43,815 nt of DNA from Verrucomicrobiota bacterium (GTDB lineage: Bacteria; Verrucomicrobiota; Verrucomicrobiia; Verrucomicrobiales; DEV007): the NCBI GenBank assembly GCA_003402735.1, contig QQNE01000030.1, positions 1 through 43,815 on the forward strand, given 5' to 3'. The number at the start of each line of letters is the position of its first letter. Positions within the stretch are counted from its first letter, which is position 1. Position numbers and translations under genes: made by a program. Shown here in pieces: positions 26,548 to 35,267 of this stretch. Below the pieces are notes generated by a model, which was not told the origin of the DNA, made no database searches, and worked only from the letters and a program-made list of their open reading frames with translations.

Positions 26548-27339
26548 TCAGGTCAATTTCGTGGGAACGCTGAGCAGCTTCTCGAAGAGTGGGATGCAGG
26601 CATAGGTCGCGAAAGCGGTGCCCAGGATGGCGAGGCCCGGAGCGAAGACGGCCCAGGGACGGTCCAACAATTCGTCCAGCCCGTGATGAATCAGGCTGCC
26701 CCAAGTATCCCCGAGAGGAAAGCTGACCAGACCGAGTGAGCTGAACATCGACTCCACGAGCAGGGAGTGGATGAAGCCGAGAAAGAAAAAGGGGAGGGTC
26801 AGCGGGAGAAAGCGCGGCCAGGCGTAGTCGAAAAAAACTCCGATGGGTCCATGCCCGAGAATCTTGGCCTGGAGAAAGTGAAAGTCCGGAGCGGCGTCGT
26901 GAATTCGGTTGAGGAGGAGACCCGCGGTCAGGGGATAGACGGCGATGGCCATGGAAAACACAATGAGAAGGCCGATGTCATTTTGGGCGGCATGAATGAC
27001 GAGGAGCAAGACCATGGGCGAGACGCAGAGGAGCGTGCGGAGGGTGAATTGAAGGATGCGCCGGGTCCAGGGACCAAAGTAGAGCACCCCGAAGGCGTGG
27101 GCCAGGGAAAGGGAATAGGTGAGGACGGCCACGGCCAGGCTTGTCAGAATCGAATTCGCCGCTGCTTCCCGGACGGACAGGACCGGGTCGCTCGCCCGCG
27201 TCGGTTCCCCGGTCATCGGCAGACCTGGGGAGAGACTGATGGGCTTGTCTCCTCCCGGAACGGTTTCGGCGCGAAGCGGTTCGAGACCGATCACGGTCAG
27301 GAGAGTGGACAGCCAAAGCGCGAAGAGCCACGGGTTCAT
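26548..27339 (-). CDS. Peptide-type ABC transporter permease, DppC-like
   Basis: Inner-membrane permease of a DppC/OppC-type importer, 263 residues from the ATG at 27339. This start overlaps the stop of the upstream permease (ATGA), so I prefer it to an in-frame start 13 codons earlier. A signal-like helix (MNPWLFALWLSTLLTVIGL) leads into a periplasmic loop of about 40 residues, then five more helices. The ATPase-contacting loop is DFHFLQAKILGHGPIGVFFDYAWPRFLP, in the place of the family's EAA motif. It is followed by the SLGLVSFPLGDTWGSLIHHG block, which corresponds to the family's SFLGLGxxPPxxxWG signature. Unusually, the N-terminal 'LGTDxxGRDxxSR' segment of DppC is absent or unrecognisable. 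It works with the DppB-like permease upstream as a heterodimer. Confidence 0.82.
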   Translation of the reverse strand: MNPWLFALWLSTLLTVIGLEPLRAETVPGGDKPISLSPGLPMTGEPTRASDPVLSVREAAANSILTSLAVAVLTYSLSLAHAFGVLYFGPWTRRILQFTLRTLLCVSPMVLLLVIHAAQNDIGLLIVFSMAIAVYPLTAGLLLNRIHDAAPDFHFLQAKILGHGPIGVFFDYAWPRFLPLTLPFFFLGFIHSLLVESMFSSLGLVSFPLGDTWGSLIHHGLDELLDRPWAVFAPGLAILGTAFATYACIPLFEKLLSVPTKLT

Positions 27340-28205
27340 TTGGTGCCGGAGATCGATGGATTGCGGCTGTGGAGCCATTCTTCGAGGATGTCGACAAAGG
27401 AGTTGGCCAGAAGCAGGGCAGTGCTCGACCAGAGACTGAGAACGGCCAGGCTTTGCAGATCGGATTGCTGGGCCGCTTTGAAGATGGAATATCCAAAGCC
27501 GGGAACAAAAAAAGCCGTTTCCGTGACGATCAGCACGCTCAGAAAGAGGGAGAGAAGAAACGGCAGCGTGCGCAGCAAGGGAGACCAGATGGCGGAGGCG
27601 ATCACCCGGTCAAAGAGCAGTCGCTGCGGAATTCCGAGGGAACGGAAAGCGGTCAAAGAGCCTTCCGGGAAGGCGTTGAAAACGGTCTGGGAGACTTGTC
27701 GGGCGATCAGGGCAATCCCGGGAAACGAGAGAGGAATGGCCAGGAGCAGGCATTGACCGGCGAACGTGCGGGGACTTGCGCCGGGAGCCAAAGCCGATTC
27801 CCCACCGATGAAAATGCCCCAGTCGGCGATGCTTACGTAGAGGACCGCGTAGGCCACCAGGAACGCGGGAGTGGCCAGAGCCACGCTGATGAAGAGGTGG
27901 CCCAGAATTTGCGCCCAGATCATGCGGTAGCGGCCCAGAATGATGCCGAGGGGACCGCCAAATCCATAGCTCAGCACGAGGGCCAAGACGATGGTGGTCT
28001 GGCTGTAGAGAAACGCGGTGGCCAGCGGAGGAAGCCCGGGGGCACGCACCAGACGCCCGGAGAAAACCGCCCCGATGAACTCCACGAAGGACAAATCCCG
28101 CTCATAATACGTCTCGGCCGAGCGCAGGATCAGAAAGATCGTCACGCACAACAGCAGGAGCCGACCCGTGGCGAGTAAAAGGTGTTTCGTCAGCAGTCGG
28201 ATCAT
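27336..28205 (-). CDS. Peptide-type ABC transporter permease, DppB-like
   Basis: Inner-membrane permease of the DppB/OppB class. The ATG at 28205 overlaps the binding-protein stop (ATGA); an earlier in-frame start adds a non-hydrophobic Pro-rich tail and is less likely. Six membrane helices are visible. The cytoplasmic coupling loop is TAFRSLGIPQRLLFDRVIASA, the EAA-type motif, and the following VTETAFFVPGFGYSIFKAA matches the family's VVETVFxxPGxG block. A 24-helix core of 289 residues is close to the usual 300-340. The upstream overlap with the binding protein and the downstream overlap with the DppC-like gene put all three under one translation-coupled unit. Confidence 0.86.
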   Translation of the reverse strand: MIRLLTKHLLLATGRLLLLCVTIFLILRSAETYYERDLSFVEFIGAVFSGRLVRAPGLPPLATAFLYSQTTIVLALVLSYGFGGPLGIILGRYRMIWAQILGHLFISVALATPAFLVAYAVLYVSIADWGIFIGGESALAPGASPRTFAGQCLLLAIPLSFPGIALIARQVSQTVFNAFPEGSLTAFRSLGIPQRLLFDRVIASAIWSPLLRTLPFLLSLFLSVLIVTETAFFVPGFGYSIFKAAQQSDLQSLAVLSLWSSTALLLANSFVDILEEWLHSRNPSISGTK

Positions 28206-30250
28206 GGGGCGGGGGAAGCGGGAGGGAGGGGCCGTTCCACCCACCAAGCCAGATCGTGGGTCAGCGAAAGCAGGCTGGAGCCGATGGGGCGCCGCTCCTC
28301 CCCGCCAGCGGTCCGTCCCTTGTCCACGACTTCCGCTCGGCCCGGATGAAACACGCGGGCGGTGTCGCGCAGGGCGAGGTGAAGACAGGGGTGCAGCTGG
28401 TAGAGCTGCGACTGCAGTTCCGCCGCCAACCGACGTTGCTCGGCCGGTTGGTAGGCGGTGCGGATTTGCTCGAGGAGGCGGTCGATCCCGGGATCGCGAA
28501 GCCGATTGAAGTTGCCCAGCCCGGCTCCGATTTCCGAGGCATGCCAGCGGCTGAACTGATCGATCTGGTGCGGAAGGGGATCAACCAGCAGAGCAGCTTC
28601 GAACCCGGTGTTTCCCGAACGGATCCCCGACATCTTGCCGTGAGGCAGCAGGCGGAGCTGCACGATCACCCCGATGCGCCGCCACTGTCTCTGGAGGAAA
28701 CGGGCGATTTCGCGTTGGGAATCGTCCCCGGCGACGACGGTGAGCGTGAATCGGAGCCGGTTTTCGTAACCGGCGCGGGCAAGGGCCTTGCGGGCGGCGG
28801 ATGGATCGCAGCCGATCACCGTGGGAAGGGGGCCGGGAGCGAAGGCGGCATGCGGGTGAAACAGGCGGTTCACCGGTTGTCCTTGGCCGGCGAGAAGCTC
28901 GTTGCTGAGCTGGCGGGCATCGATGGCCTGGGCCAGGGCCTGTCGCACGCCCGGATCGCGAAACGGTTCATGGTCCAGGTTCCAGGCCACGTAGGTGTGC
29001 AGGGTGGCGGGGCCACGGACCAGCTCGAAATCGGGATTTTCTTTGAGGCTCTTGTAAGCGGCGGGCTGGGCCTCGTAGGAATCGATGGCCTCGATCTCGA
29101 AGAGGATGCGGCGAAGTCGGTTTTCCAAAACCCGTTGGTAAACGATGTGCTGGTTTTCCGGCGGGTTCCGGAAGTAGCCGGGGAATCGTTCGAGGACGAT
29201 GGGCCCGCCCGGGAGCCATTCGCGGATCGTGAACGGACCGGTGCCGGTGGGCCGCAGCTGGGGAAGTTGCGGGGCATAGGCGTGCCAAGCGTGTTTGGGC
29301 AGGACGCGAATCTGTTCCCAAACCTCCAGGGCCGGAGCGAACCGTTGCCGGTAGGTGACCTTGAAAGCGAGCGGCCCTTCCGGTTCCACGGAAAGGATGG
29401 AACGGAGCGCCGAGGTGAGGGCCGGTTGGTTGCGGCTTTCCCGGGCCAGGCCGATCGAGTGGATCACGTCTTCCGTGGTCACCGGGCGGCCGTCGTGCCA
29501 GCGCACCCCGGGGCGCAGAAACATCGTCATCGCGGGTTCATGAAGGTAGGGCAGGACCGGTTGTTTCTCGAGTCGCGCGTTCAGCTGCGGGTTGGACTGG
29601 TAGTAGAGCCGCAGTTCGCGCTCGAAGTTGGCCTCGTTCCCGGCGGAGCAGACCTCGACAAAGCCGTCTTCCCCGGACCAAGTGCGCCGGGCTTGCCAGC
29701 CCTCGACCGCCTGCTTGCGGAAATTCTCGAAGGATTCGACGGGAAACTGGCCGGTGTGAATTCTCCAGACATTCACCGGGGCATGAAGTTCGGGCGGGAT
29801 CAGGCCGAGGATGTGTCGGGGCCCGGTGGCCTCTTCGTGGTGATGAAAATCGACCCTGATTTCGTCCCGGACCAGGCTGGCACCGACGATGCCCCATCCG
29901 GGCCATTGCGGCCGACTCTTTTCCACTTCGGCCCAAGCCTGCGCGGCGAACCGTTCGGAGATACAGAAGAGACGCAGCCGGGAGGTGAAGTTCCAGGATT
30001 CGGCGAGACGGCCTTCGATCCGCATCCGGGGATCGCGTCCGATGAGGGTGTCGAAGAGCAGGCTCTCGATCTCCTCGGAAATCGGATCTTGTTCGGTGAG
30101 GGGATCAATGCCGAGAGGTTCGGCGGTGATGGCAAAGGTGATCGAGTCCGCGGCAGCCTGTTCCTGGTGCCCCAGGCTCGCCAGGCAAAAATGGGCAAGC
30201 GCGACGAGGAGCAGCGGGAGGCAGTAGAAACTCAGTCGGAACCAGCGCAT
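28202..30250 (-). CDS. Peptide-type ABC transporter binding protein with large insertion
   Basis: A 682-residue family 5 extracellular solute-binding protein (DppA/OppA class), about 140 longer than usual. The signal peptide is RLSFYCLPLLLVALAHFCLA. Family landmarks are AITAEPLGIDPL, LAESW at 82-86, LRPGVRWHDGRPVTTEDV from 245, and, later, ATLHTYVAWNLDHEPFRDPGVRQALAQAID and the C-terminal lobe. In ordinary members LAESW and the LRxGVxxHDG motif lie about 15 residues apart. Here about 150 residues separate them, forming an extra domain in the N-lobe (WAEVEKSRPQWPGWGIVG...RELRLYYQSNPQLNARLEKQ). The gene leads the importer operon, and its stop overlaps the permease start. Confidence 0.85.
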   Translation of the reverse strand: MRWFRLSFYCLPLLLVALAHFCLASLGHQEQAAADSITFAITAEPLGIDPLTEQDPISEEIESLLFDTLIGRDPRMRIEGRLAESWNFTSRLRLFCISERFAAQAWAEVEKSRPQWPGWGIVGASLVRDEIRVDFHHHEEATGPRHILGLIPPELHAPVNVWRIHTGQFPVESFENFRKQAVEGWQARRTWSGEDGFVEVCSAGNEANFERELRLYYQSNPQLNARLEKQPVLPYLHEPAMTMFLRPGVRWHDGRPVTTEDVIHSIGLARESRNQPALTSALRSILSVEPEGPLAFKVTYRQRFAPALEVWEQIRVLPKHAWHAYAPQLPQLRPTGTGPFTIREWLPGGPIVLERFPGYFRNPPENQHIVYQRVLENRLRRILFEIEAIDSYEAQPAAYKSLKENPDFELVRGPATLHTYVAWNLDHEPFRDPGVRQALAQAIDARQLSNELLAGQGQPVNRLFHPHAAFAPGPLPTVIGCDPSAARKALARAGYENRLRFTLTVVAGDDSQREIARFLQRQWRRIGVIVQLRLLPHGKMSGIRSGNTGFEAALLVDPLPHQIDQFSRWHASEIGAGLGNFNRLRDPGIDRLLEQIRTAYQPAEQRRLAAELQSQLYQLHPCLHLALRDTARVFHPGRAEVVDKGRTAGGEERRPIGSSLLSLTHDLAWWVERPLPPASPAP

Positions 30251-30304
30251 CGGACAAAAAGGCAGGGCTGGCCGCCGCAGCGGCTTCGGAACACCGAACC
30301 TAGG

Positions 30305-30409
30305 GTAGCCCGCCCAACATTCTGCACTTTATGGTTTTTTTGTTTCAAGCAGGGAAATCAGCCGCCACGCGGTTCTTTTTCGGGAGACGCATCCTGCTGG
30401 ACGGGCTAC
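30305..30409. repeat. Nested inverted repeat in the divergent intergenic region
   Basis: GTAGCCCG at 30305-30312 is matched exactly by CGGGCTAC at 30402-30409. Inside these arms lies AGCAGG at 30348-30353, matched exactly by CCTGCT at 30393-30398. Extended outer arms (AGGGTAGCCCGCCC and its partner) agree at 12 of 14 positions. The enclosed DNA is AT-rich, with a run of seven T. The 281-base gap between the divergent binding-protein and antiporter genes otherwise shows no clear promoter pair. It may be a regulatory site, a cruciform or a degenerate repetitive element. Confidence 0.35.
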
Positions 30410-30531
30410 ACTAGCGCGGGACGGCGATCTGGCGAATGAATTTGATCGGGAGAAAAGTGGCCGAGGCCGGACACATTCGCTTGCGGAAAACGCGTCTCCG
30501 CCCCACGGTTTAGCTCTAGCCGAACATCCCA

Positions 30532-32130
30532 ATGTTTTCTCTTCCGTTTCGTTCGGGTCTGATCCTTTCGTTCTGTCTTGGGTGGTTTGTCATCGCCTCC
30601 GCCCCGGCCGCGGATCAGCACGCGCACGGAGCTTCGCCGCCCGAGTTCATCGCGCGGATGGGGGCATTTGAGGCCCAGGAAACGGAGGCCGGGATCACCG
30701 CAACCTGGGACAAACTGGTTCACCGGGCCCGGTCCGAGCCCTTCCTCGTGGTGGCCTCGCTGATTTTTCTCCTGGCCATCCTGCACACCTTTGCGGCGGT
30801 GAAGATCACCAAGTTTGCCCACCAGGTGCAACATGACCACGAGGCCCGGGTGCGGCGCGAACGGGCGGCCCGGGGGGAGACGACGCACGCCGGGGACCTG
30901 ATCAGTTTCCGAGGCACGCTGCTCCATTTTTGTGGCGAGGTGGAGGCGGTGTTTGGAATCTGGGTGGTGGTCTTGTTGATCGCGATGACGTCCTTCCACG
31001 GGGTGGAGTCGATGAAGAGCTACGTGACGGATCAGGTGAATTACACCGAACCGCTGTTCGTGGTGATCATCATGGCGCTCGCCTCGACCCGACCGGTTCT
31101 CCACTTCGCGGAACGATGCCTCGGCCTCTTCGCCAGGATCGGGAAGGAGACGCCGGCGGCGTGGTGGCTCTCGATCCTGGTGGCTGGACCGCTGCTCGGC
31201 TCCCTCATTACCGAGCCGGGCGCGATGACCATCTCCGCCATGTTGTTGGCGCGGAAGTTCTATGTCTTGCAGCCCTCGCAGAAGTTTGCCTACGCCACGT
31301 TGGGGCTCTTGTTTGTCAATGTGTCCGTCGGGGGCGTCCTGACGAATTTCGCGGCGCCACCGGTGCTCATGGTGGCGCGGTCCTGGGACTTGACCAGTGC
31401 GGAGATGTTCGGTCATTTCGGGGCCAAGGCCCTGGCCGGAATCGTCATTTCGGCCCTGGCTTACGGCTTGGTCTTCCGCAAAGAGTTGCTCCGCATGGGA
31501 GAGCGGGCCGTGGATCACGATGGCGACGGTTTGGGCGATGTGAAGTCGACGGAACGCCCCATCCCGCTGTTCGTCACCCTGTCGCATCTCGGGTTCATGG
31601 CGTGGACGGTTCTCTTTTCCCATTGCCCGCCCCTGTTTGTCGGGGGCTTTCTCTTCTTCCTGGCGTTTTCCCAAGCCACCGCTCATCACCAGAACGAGAA
31701 CAACCTGCGCGGGCCGATCCTGGTCGGGTTCTTTTTGGCGAGTTTGGTGATCCATGGCGGTCTCCAGGGATGGTGGCTCGGCCCGATTCTGGCGAGCTTG
31801 ACCAAGTGGCCGATGTTCCTCGGAGCGACCATCCTGACCTCGTTCAACGACAATGCCGCCATCACCTACCTCGCCAGCCAGGTGGATGGCCTGAGCGCCG
31901 GTCTCAAATACGCGGTGCTGGCCGGCGCGGTGACCGGCGGCGGGTTGACGGTGATCGCCAATGCCCCGAATCCCGCCGGGCAGGCGATTCTCGGAAAGTT
32001 TTTCGGGGACGGCGTGCAACCGTTGTTCCTGGCCCTGGGCGCGGTGGTTCCGACCCTGATCGTGGCGCTCTGCTTCATGTTGGTGCCTGATGGAGGATTG
32101 GAGGAGGTGTTTCGTCTCCCGTCAAAGTAG
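30532..32130 (+). CDS. Putative Na+/H+ antiporter (Na_H_antiport_3-like)
   Basis: A 532-residue polytopic inner-membrane protein resembling the Pfam Na+/H+ antiporter 3 family. After a signal-like first helix (LPFRSGLILSFCLGWFVIASA) comes a periplasmic segment, then about ten further helices. The conserved middle reads PAAWWLSILVAGPLLGSLITEPGAMTISAMLL, followed by YATLGLLFVNVSVGGVLTNFAAPPVLMVARSWD. The acidic residue and the polar TEPGA and NFAAPPV motifs inside helices are typical of cation/proton antiporters. A late block, FNDNAAITYLASQVDGL, includes an Asp-Asn pair reminiscent of the NhaD/ion-transporter fold. Its likely role is sodium extrusion in exchange for protons. It is transcribed alone and its 3' end overlaps that of the converging glycosyltransferase gene by 9 bases. 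Confidence 0.78.
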   Translation: MFSLPFRSGLILSFCLGWFVIASAPAADQHAHGASPPEFIARMGAFEAQETEAGITATWDKLVHRARSEPFLVVASLIFLLAILHTFAAVKITKFAHQVQHDHEARVRRERAARGETTHAGDLISFRGTLLHFCGEVEAVFGIWVVVLLIAMTSFHGVESMKSYVTDQVNYTEPLFVVIIMALASTRPVLHFAERCLGLFARIGKETPAAWWLSILVAGPLLGSLITEPGAMTISAMLLARKFYVLQPSQKFAYATLGLLFVNVSVGGVLTNFAAPPVLMVARSWDLTSAEMFGHFGAKALAGIVISALAYGLVFRKELLRMGERAVDHDGDGLGDVKSTERPIPLFVTLSHLGFMAWTVLFSHCPPLFVGGFLFFLAFSQATAHHQNENNLRGPILVGFFLASLVIHGGLQGWWLGPILASLTKWPMFLGATILTSFNDNAAITYLASQVDGLSAGLKYAVLAGAVTGGGLTVIANAPNPAGQAILGKFFGDGVQPLFLALGAVVPTLIVALCFMLVPDGGLEEVFRLPSK

Positions 32131-33039
32131 CGTCCGCACGACTTCGGCAACCGTCGCTGGAGGCAATGCCGCCAACTGACCGCCGGGGGCCCTGAGAACG
32201 CGCACCCCGGGATTTTGCGGTGCCCAGATGGCGGGGTCTGTCTGACCGAAGAGCAGCACACTGGGTAGGTCGCAAGCGGCGGCGAGATGGGAAATGCCAC
32301 TGTCGTGTCCCAGGTAGAGCTTGCAGCCTGACAAGGCCCGCGCGACTTCCGTCAGGGGAAGACCCTCGAGGTGTTGGAAGGTGAGGTTGCGGGACCGCAG
32401 TTGGCTGAGCAAGTCGGCGATGGTGTCGCGCTCCGCTTCTCCGCTGATCACCAGGTAGGATTCGGCGTTGAGGCGGCTCGCGAGGTCCGCCCAGCGTTCG
32501 TAACCCCAGTTCTTGCGGGGGCTGCCACTGCCGGGATGAAAGGCAAGGATCGGGCCGGGGGGGGCCGGCCTCGGCAAGCCGAGCGAGACCCACGGCTGGT
32601 CGAGGTAGAGCGCGATTTCCTGCAAGGGTTGGGACAACTGCAGGGCGGCGGGCACGCCCCCGATTTCGTCCATCCGGTGCGTGCCTTTGAGCAAGGTTTT
32701 GACCCCGGCCTTTTCGAGGTTGGCGGCGAAAAAGCCATCCGGGTCATAAAGATAGGAGAGGACCAGCTGGAAGCTCTGAAAGTATTCGCAAAGGCCGGGA
32801 TCGAGGGTGGCTCCGGGAGCGAAGAATGGAGCCAGGGCTCCGTGCTCGATGGAGCGGAGTCCATCGGCAAATCCGGCCAGGGTGGCCAGGGAGGTGATCC
32901 CGGGGTATCCGAGGACTTCGATGTGGGGATTGGGCAATCCCTCGCGCAGGAGGCGGATGGTGGGCAGGGTGAGGATGAAATCGCCGATGGCTCCCCCGCG
33001 GATCACCAGAATCCTGGGACGTGAGGACGGCGTGCTCAC
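32122..33039 (-). CDS. Glycosyltransferase family 9 (heptosyltransferase-like)
   Basis: A 305-residue cytoplasmic GT-B enzyme of family GT9, the ADP-heptose:LPS heptosyltransferase group. The N-terminal block PRILVIRGGAIGDFILTLPTIRLLRE is diagnostic ('ILVIRxxxIGDxVLTxPxxxxLR'). The C-terminal nucleotide-sugar site is LGLPRPAPPGPILAFHPGSGSPRKNWG...WADLASRL, then LSGCKLYLGHDSGISHLAAACDLPSVLLFGQTDPAIWAP (D-S-G-x-x-H-L-A-A). It probably adds a heptose or related sugar to the lipopolysaccharide core. It starts at a GTG 1 base beyond the stop of the upstream membrane-protein gene. It is shorter than WaaC/WaaF (about 320-350), so I give no symbol. It is the last gene of the miaB-led minus-strand set. 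Confidence 0.87.
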   Translation of the reverse strand: MSTPSSRPRILVIRGGAIGDFILTLPTIRLLREGLPNPHIEVLGYPGITSLATLAGFADGLRSIEHGALAPFFAPGATLDPGLCEYFQSFQLVLSYLYDPDGFFAANLEKAGVKTLLKGTHRMDEIGGVPAALQLSQPLQEIALYLDQPWVSLGLPRPAPPGPILAFHPGSGSPRKNWGYERWADLASRLNAESYLVISGEAERDTIADLLSQLRSRNLTFQHLEGLPLTEVARALSGCKLYLGHDSGISHLAAACDLPSVLLFGQTDPAIWAPQNPGVRVLRAPGGQLAALPPATVAEVVRTLL

Positions 33040-33040
33040 C

Positions 33041-33622
33041 TCAAACCTGCCAGGTGGCGGCGCAGAGTATCATGAGCAGACCATAACCGGCTCCGATGCC
33101 GCAGGCATAGGTCCAGCGTTTTGGATGATCCTTGGCGATGATCCAACCGATCCAATCGCGCATCAGATAGGGCATGCCGACCCAGAACATCCCCACGATG
33201 ATCCAGACGTAGGCGATGATCGGCAACAGCAGCCGGGTGAACGGCTCCTCCAGAAACGCGGCTTGCAGCACCGGTCCTGCCAGGAGCATCAGCAGAATTC
33301 CAGCGGCTCGCACCGCCAGGAATTCGGGGGGATGATAGACGAGAAGAACAAAAGAGACCGGGAGCGCGAACTTCACGAAGTTCTCGACCGCATAGAACTC
33401 GCCCAGGTCCATGTAGCAGACCAGCCAGTAAGACCAGATCGTCCCGGCGAGGAGAAGTCCGATTCCGATCTCGCGGTGACGGGGAAACTTCGGCAGAAAA
33501 GCGCGCACCTGTTCCTGCTTGAACCAGGCCGCGAGATGAACAGCCACCAGTACCAGTCCCAGGAGAATGGCGGTCGGCTTCAGTTGAATGTCCTCGTAAC
33601 AGAGGCGGTAAAGGGCTTCCAT
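33041..33622 (-). CDS. Integral membrane protein of unknown function
   Basis: A 193-residue protein with about five predicted membrane helices: TAILLGLVLVAVHLAAWF, IGIGLLLAGTIWSYWLVCYMDLG, FVKFALPVSFVLLVY, AVRAAGILLMLLAGPVLQAAFL and LLLPIIAYVWIIVGMFWVGMPYL, plus a last one, WTYACGIGAGYGLLMILCAATW. Charged loops such as FKQEQVRAFLPKFPRHRE are cytoplasmic. I recognise the general pattern of a conserved verrucomicrobial membrane protein, but no catalytic or transport motif is visible. It is sandwiched between miaB and the GT9 gene, with 28 and 1 bases on either side, so it is probably co-expressed with them. A role in the cell envelope is plausible from its neighbour only. Confidence 0.65.
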   Translation of the reverse strand: MEALYRLCYEDIQLKPTAILLGLVLVAVHLAAWFKQEQVRAFLPKFPRHREIGIGLLLAGTIWSYWLVCYMDLGEFYAVENFVKFALPVSFVLLVYHPPEFLAVRAAGILLMLLAGPVLQAAFLEEPFTRLLLPIIAYVWIIVGMFWVGMPYLMRDWIGWIIAKDHPKRWTYACGIGAGYGLLMILCAATWQV

Positions 33623-33649
33623 GGGGTGTTTGAGCGGAGAGTCAGAGCT

Positions 33650-35014
33650 TCAGACCTTGGCGAGCACCGGCTCCCCGTAAAGGGTGTGTCCCGTGGTTTC
33701 ACGGATGTGGACGTCGAACATTTCACCGATGAGCCGTTCGTTGCCTTCCAAAATCACAATGCGGTTTGTGCTCGTCCGCCCGGAGAGGCGGTGCGGATTC
33801 CGCTTGCTCGGGCCATCGCAGAGGATCTCGACTTCCTGACCGACCATCGCGGCGAATTTTGGGGCGGTCATCGATTCCAGAAGCGCGAGGAGATCCTGGT
33901 TGCGCTCCTCTTTCACCCGGTCCGGCAACTGATCGGGGAGCAGGGCGGCCGGGGTGTCGCGCCGCGGCGAATAGCGGAAGACAAAGGCGTGGTCGAACCC
34001 GACGCGCCGGACGACCTCCTTGGTGTTCTCGTAGTCCTCCTCGGTTTCGCCCGGGAAGCCGACGATGATGTCGGTGGAGATGGCGATATCGGGGCGCGCC
34101 TCCTTCATCCGCTCACAGATGGAGAGGAACTTCTCCACCTTGTAGGGACGATGCATGAGTTTGAGGATGCGGTCTGAACCGGATTGCAACGGGAAATGGA
34201 CGTGGCTCGCCAGCTTCGGCAATCGGGCGAAGGCCTCGATGACGTCCTCCTTGTAGCCGACCGGGTGCGGAGAGGTGAAGCGGATCCGGCGGATGCCATC
34301 GATCTCGTGGATCGCTTCCAACAGTTGGGTGAACGGGGTTTTGCCTTGCACCACCGGGAATTCGTGGCGGCCGTAGAGATTGACGATTTGGCCGAGCAGG
34401 GTGACCTCGCGCGTTCCATTGTCCGCGAGCCGACGCACTTCCTCCACGATCTCCGCGATGGGCCGGGCGCGCTCGGGTCCGCGGGTAAAGGGGACGATGC
34501 AGAAGGTGCACTTCATGTTGCAGCCCTGCATGATGCTGACGAACGCGCTCACTTGCCGCTCGCCCTCCACGTGGTCGCGGATCGTGTTCTGGGATTCCGC
34601 CTCCTCTCCGGTGTCGATGATCGGGTGCCGGAGGTCGTCCATTTCCCGGCTCAATTTGGAGCGGAGGATGGTTTCGACGTGGTCGACCACCTTGTGGTAT
34701 TTTTGAGTTCCGGCCACGAGATCGACGTGGGGAAGCTCCTCGACGAGCTCCGCGCCGCGGCTCTGGGCCATGCAGCCGAGGAAGCCGTAGACCACGTGCT
34801 TGCGTTCGTCCCGGAGCTTGCGGAGTCGCGCCATGTTGCTCAGGGCCTTTTGCTCGGCTTGGTCTCGCACGGAGCAGGTGTTGATGAGGACCACGTCCGC
34901 CTCCTCCTCTTGCGGCGTGACCGTGTAGCCGCGATCGACGAACATTCGGGCGACCTGTTCGGAGTCGCGCTCGTTCATCTGGCAACCGTAGGTTTTGAGG
35001 TAGACCTTGGGCAT
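33650..35014 (-). CDS. miaB: tRNA-2-methylthio-N6-dimethylallyladenosine synthase MiaB
   Basis: Radical-SAM methylthiotransferase that adds a methylthio group to i6A37 of tRNAs reading U-starting codons. It is 454 residues from the ATG at 35014; a longer extension upstream is not needed. The N-terminal UPF0004 domain has its three cluster cysteines: C11 in KTYGCQMNERDSE, C47 in INTCSVRDQAE and C81 in FLGCMAQ. The radical-SAM motif CNMKCTFC uses C165, C169 and C172. The C-terminal TRAM domain (VGQEVEILCDGPSKRNPHRLSGRTSTNR) binds tRNA. The segment between C81 and C165 is of normal size for MiaB. It heads a three-gene set with the membrane protein and GT9 genes. The assignment is secure; MtaB-type or YqeV-type alternatives fit the N-terminus less well. 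Confidence 0.96.
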   Translation of the reverse strand: MPKVYLKTYGCQMNERDSEQVARMFVDRGYTVTPQEEEADVVLINTCSVRDQAEQKALSNMARLRKLRDERKHVVYGFLGCMAQSRGAELVEELPHVDLVAGTQKYHKVVDHVETILRSKLSREMDDLRHPIIDTGEEAESQNTIRDHVEGERQVSAFVSIMQGCNMKCTFCIVPFTRGPERARPIAEIVEEVRRLADNGTREVTLLGQIVNLYGRHEFPVVQGKTPFTQLLEAIHEIDGIRRIRFTSPHPVGYKEDVIEAFARLPKLASHVHFPLQSGSDRILKLMHRPYKVEKFLSICERMKEARPDIAISTDIIVGFPGETEEDYENTKEVVRRVGFDHAFVFRYSPRRDTPAALLPDQLPDRVKEERNQDLLALLESMTAPKFAAMVGQEVEILCDGPSKRNPHRLSGRTSTNRIVILEGNERLIGEMFDVHIRETTGHTLYGEPVLAKV

Positions 35015-35267
35015 CGCGGCAGGCGGGGAAGGGAAAAGGGGGGTAGTATGCGTCAGTTTTCGCCGGGGACAAGTGGCATTGGAGGCGCGAAGACGAAGCG
35101 TCCAGCGTTTTTGCGCGAAAGTCGCGGGCGCCAATCTCGTCGAAACCATCGCAAAGACGATGGGCGGAGCTTTTCCTGAGGCAATTGCGGGTTGATGATC
35201 TCTCGCCGACGCCGCCACTGGCTCCGCCGTAGGCAAAGGGCCGCGGGCGGGCGGGTGTAAAAAATGG

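Noticed and set aside
28256..30439. Open frame of 727 codons on the plus strand
   Set aside because: Antisense to the binding-protein gene, which has a signal peptide and family motifs; the antisense product has neither.
30406..32019. Open frame of 537 codons on the minus strand
   Set aside because: Antisense to the antiporter gene; the product is charged with no membrane segment or family motif.
35015..35236. In-frame extension of miaB upstream of its ATG
   Set aside because: The added residues do not resemble MiaB, whose N-terminus MPKVYLKTYGCQMN starts precisely at 35014.
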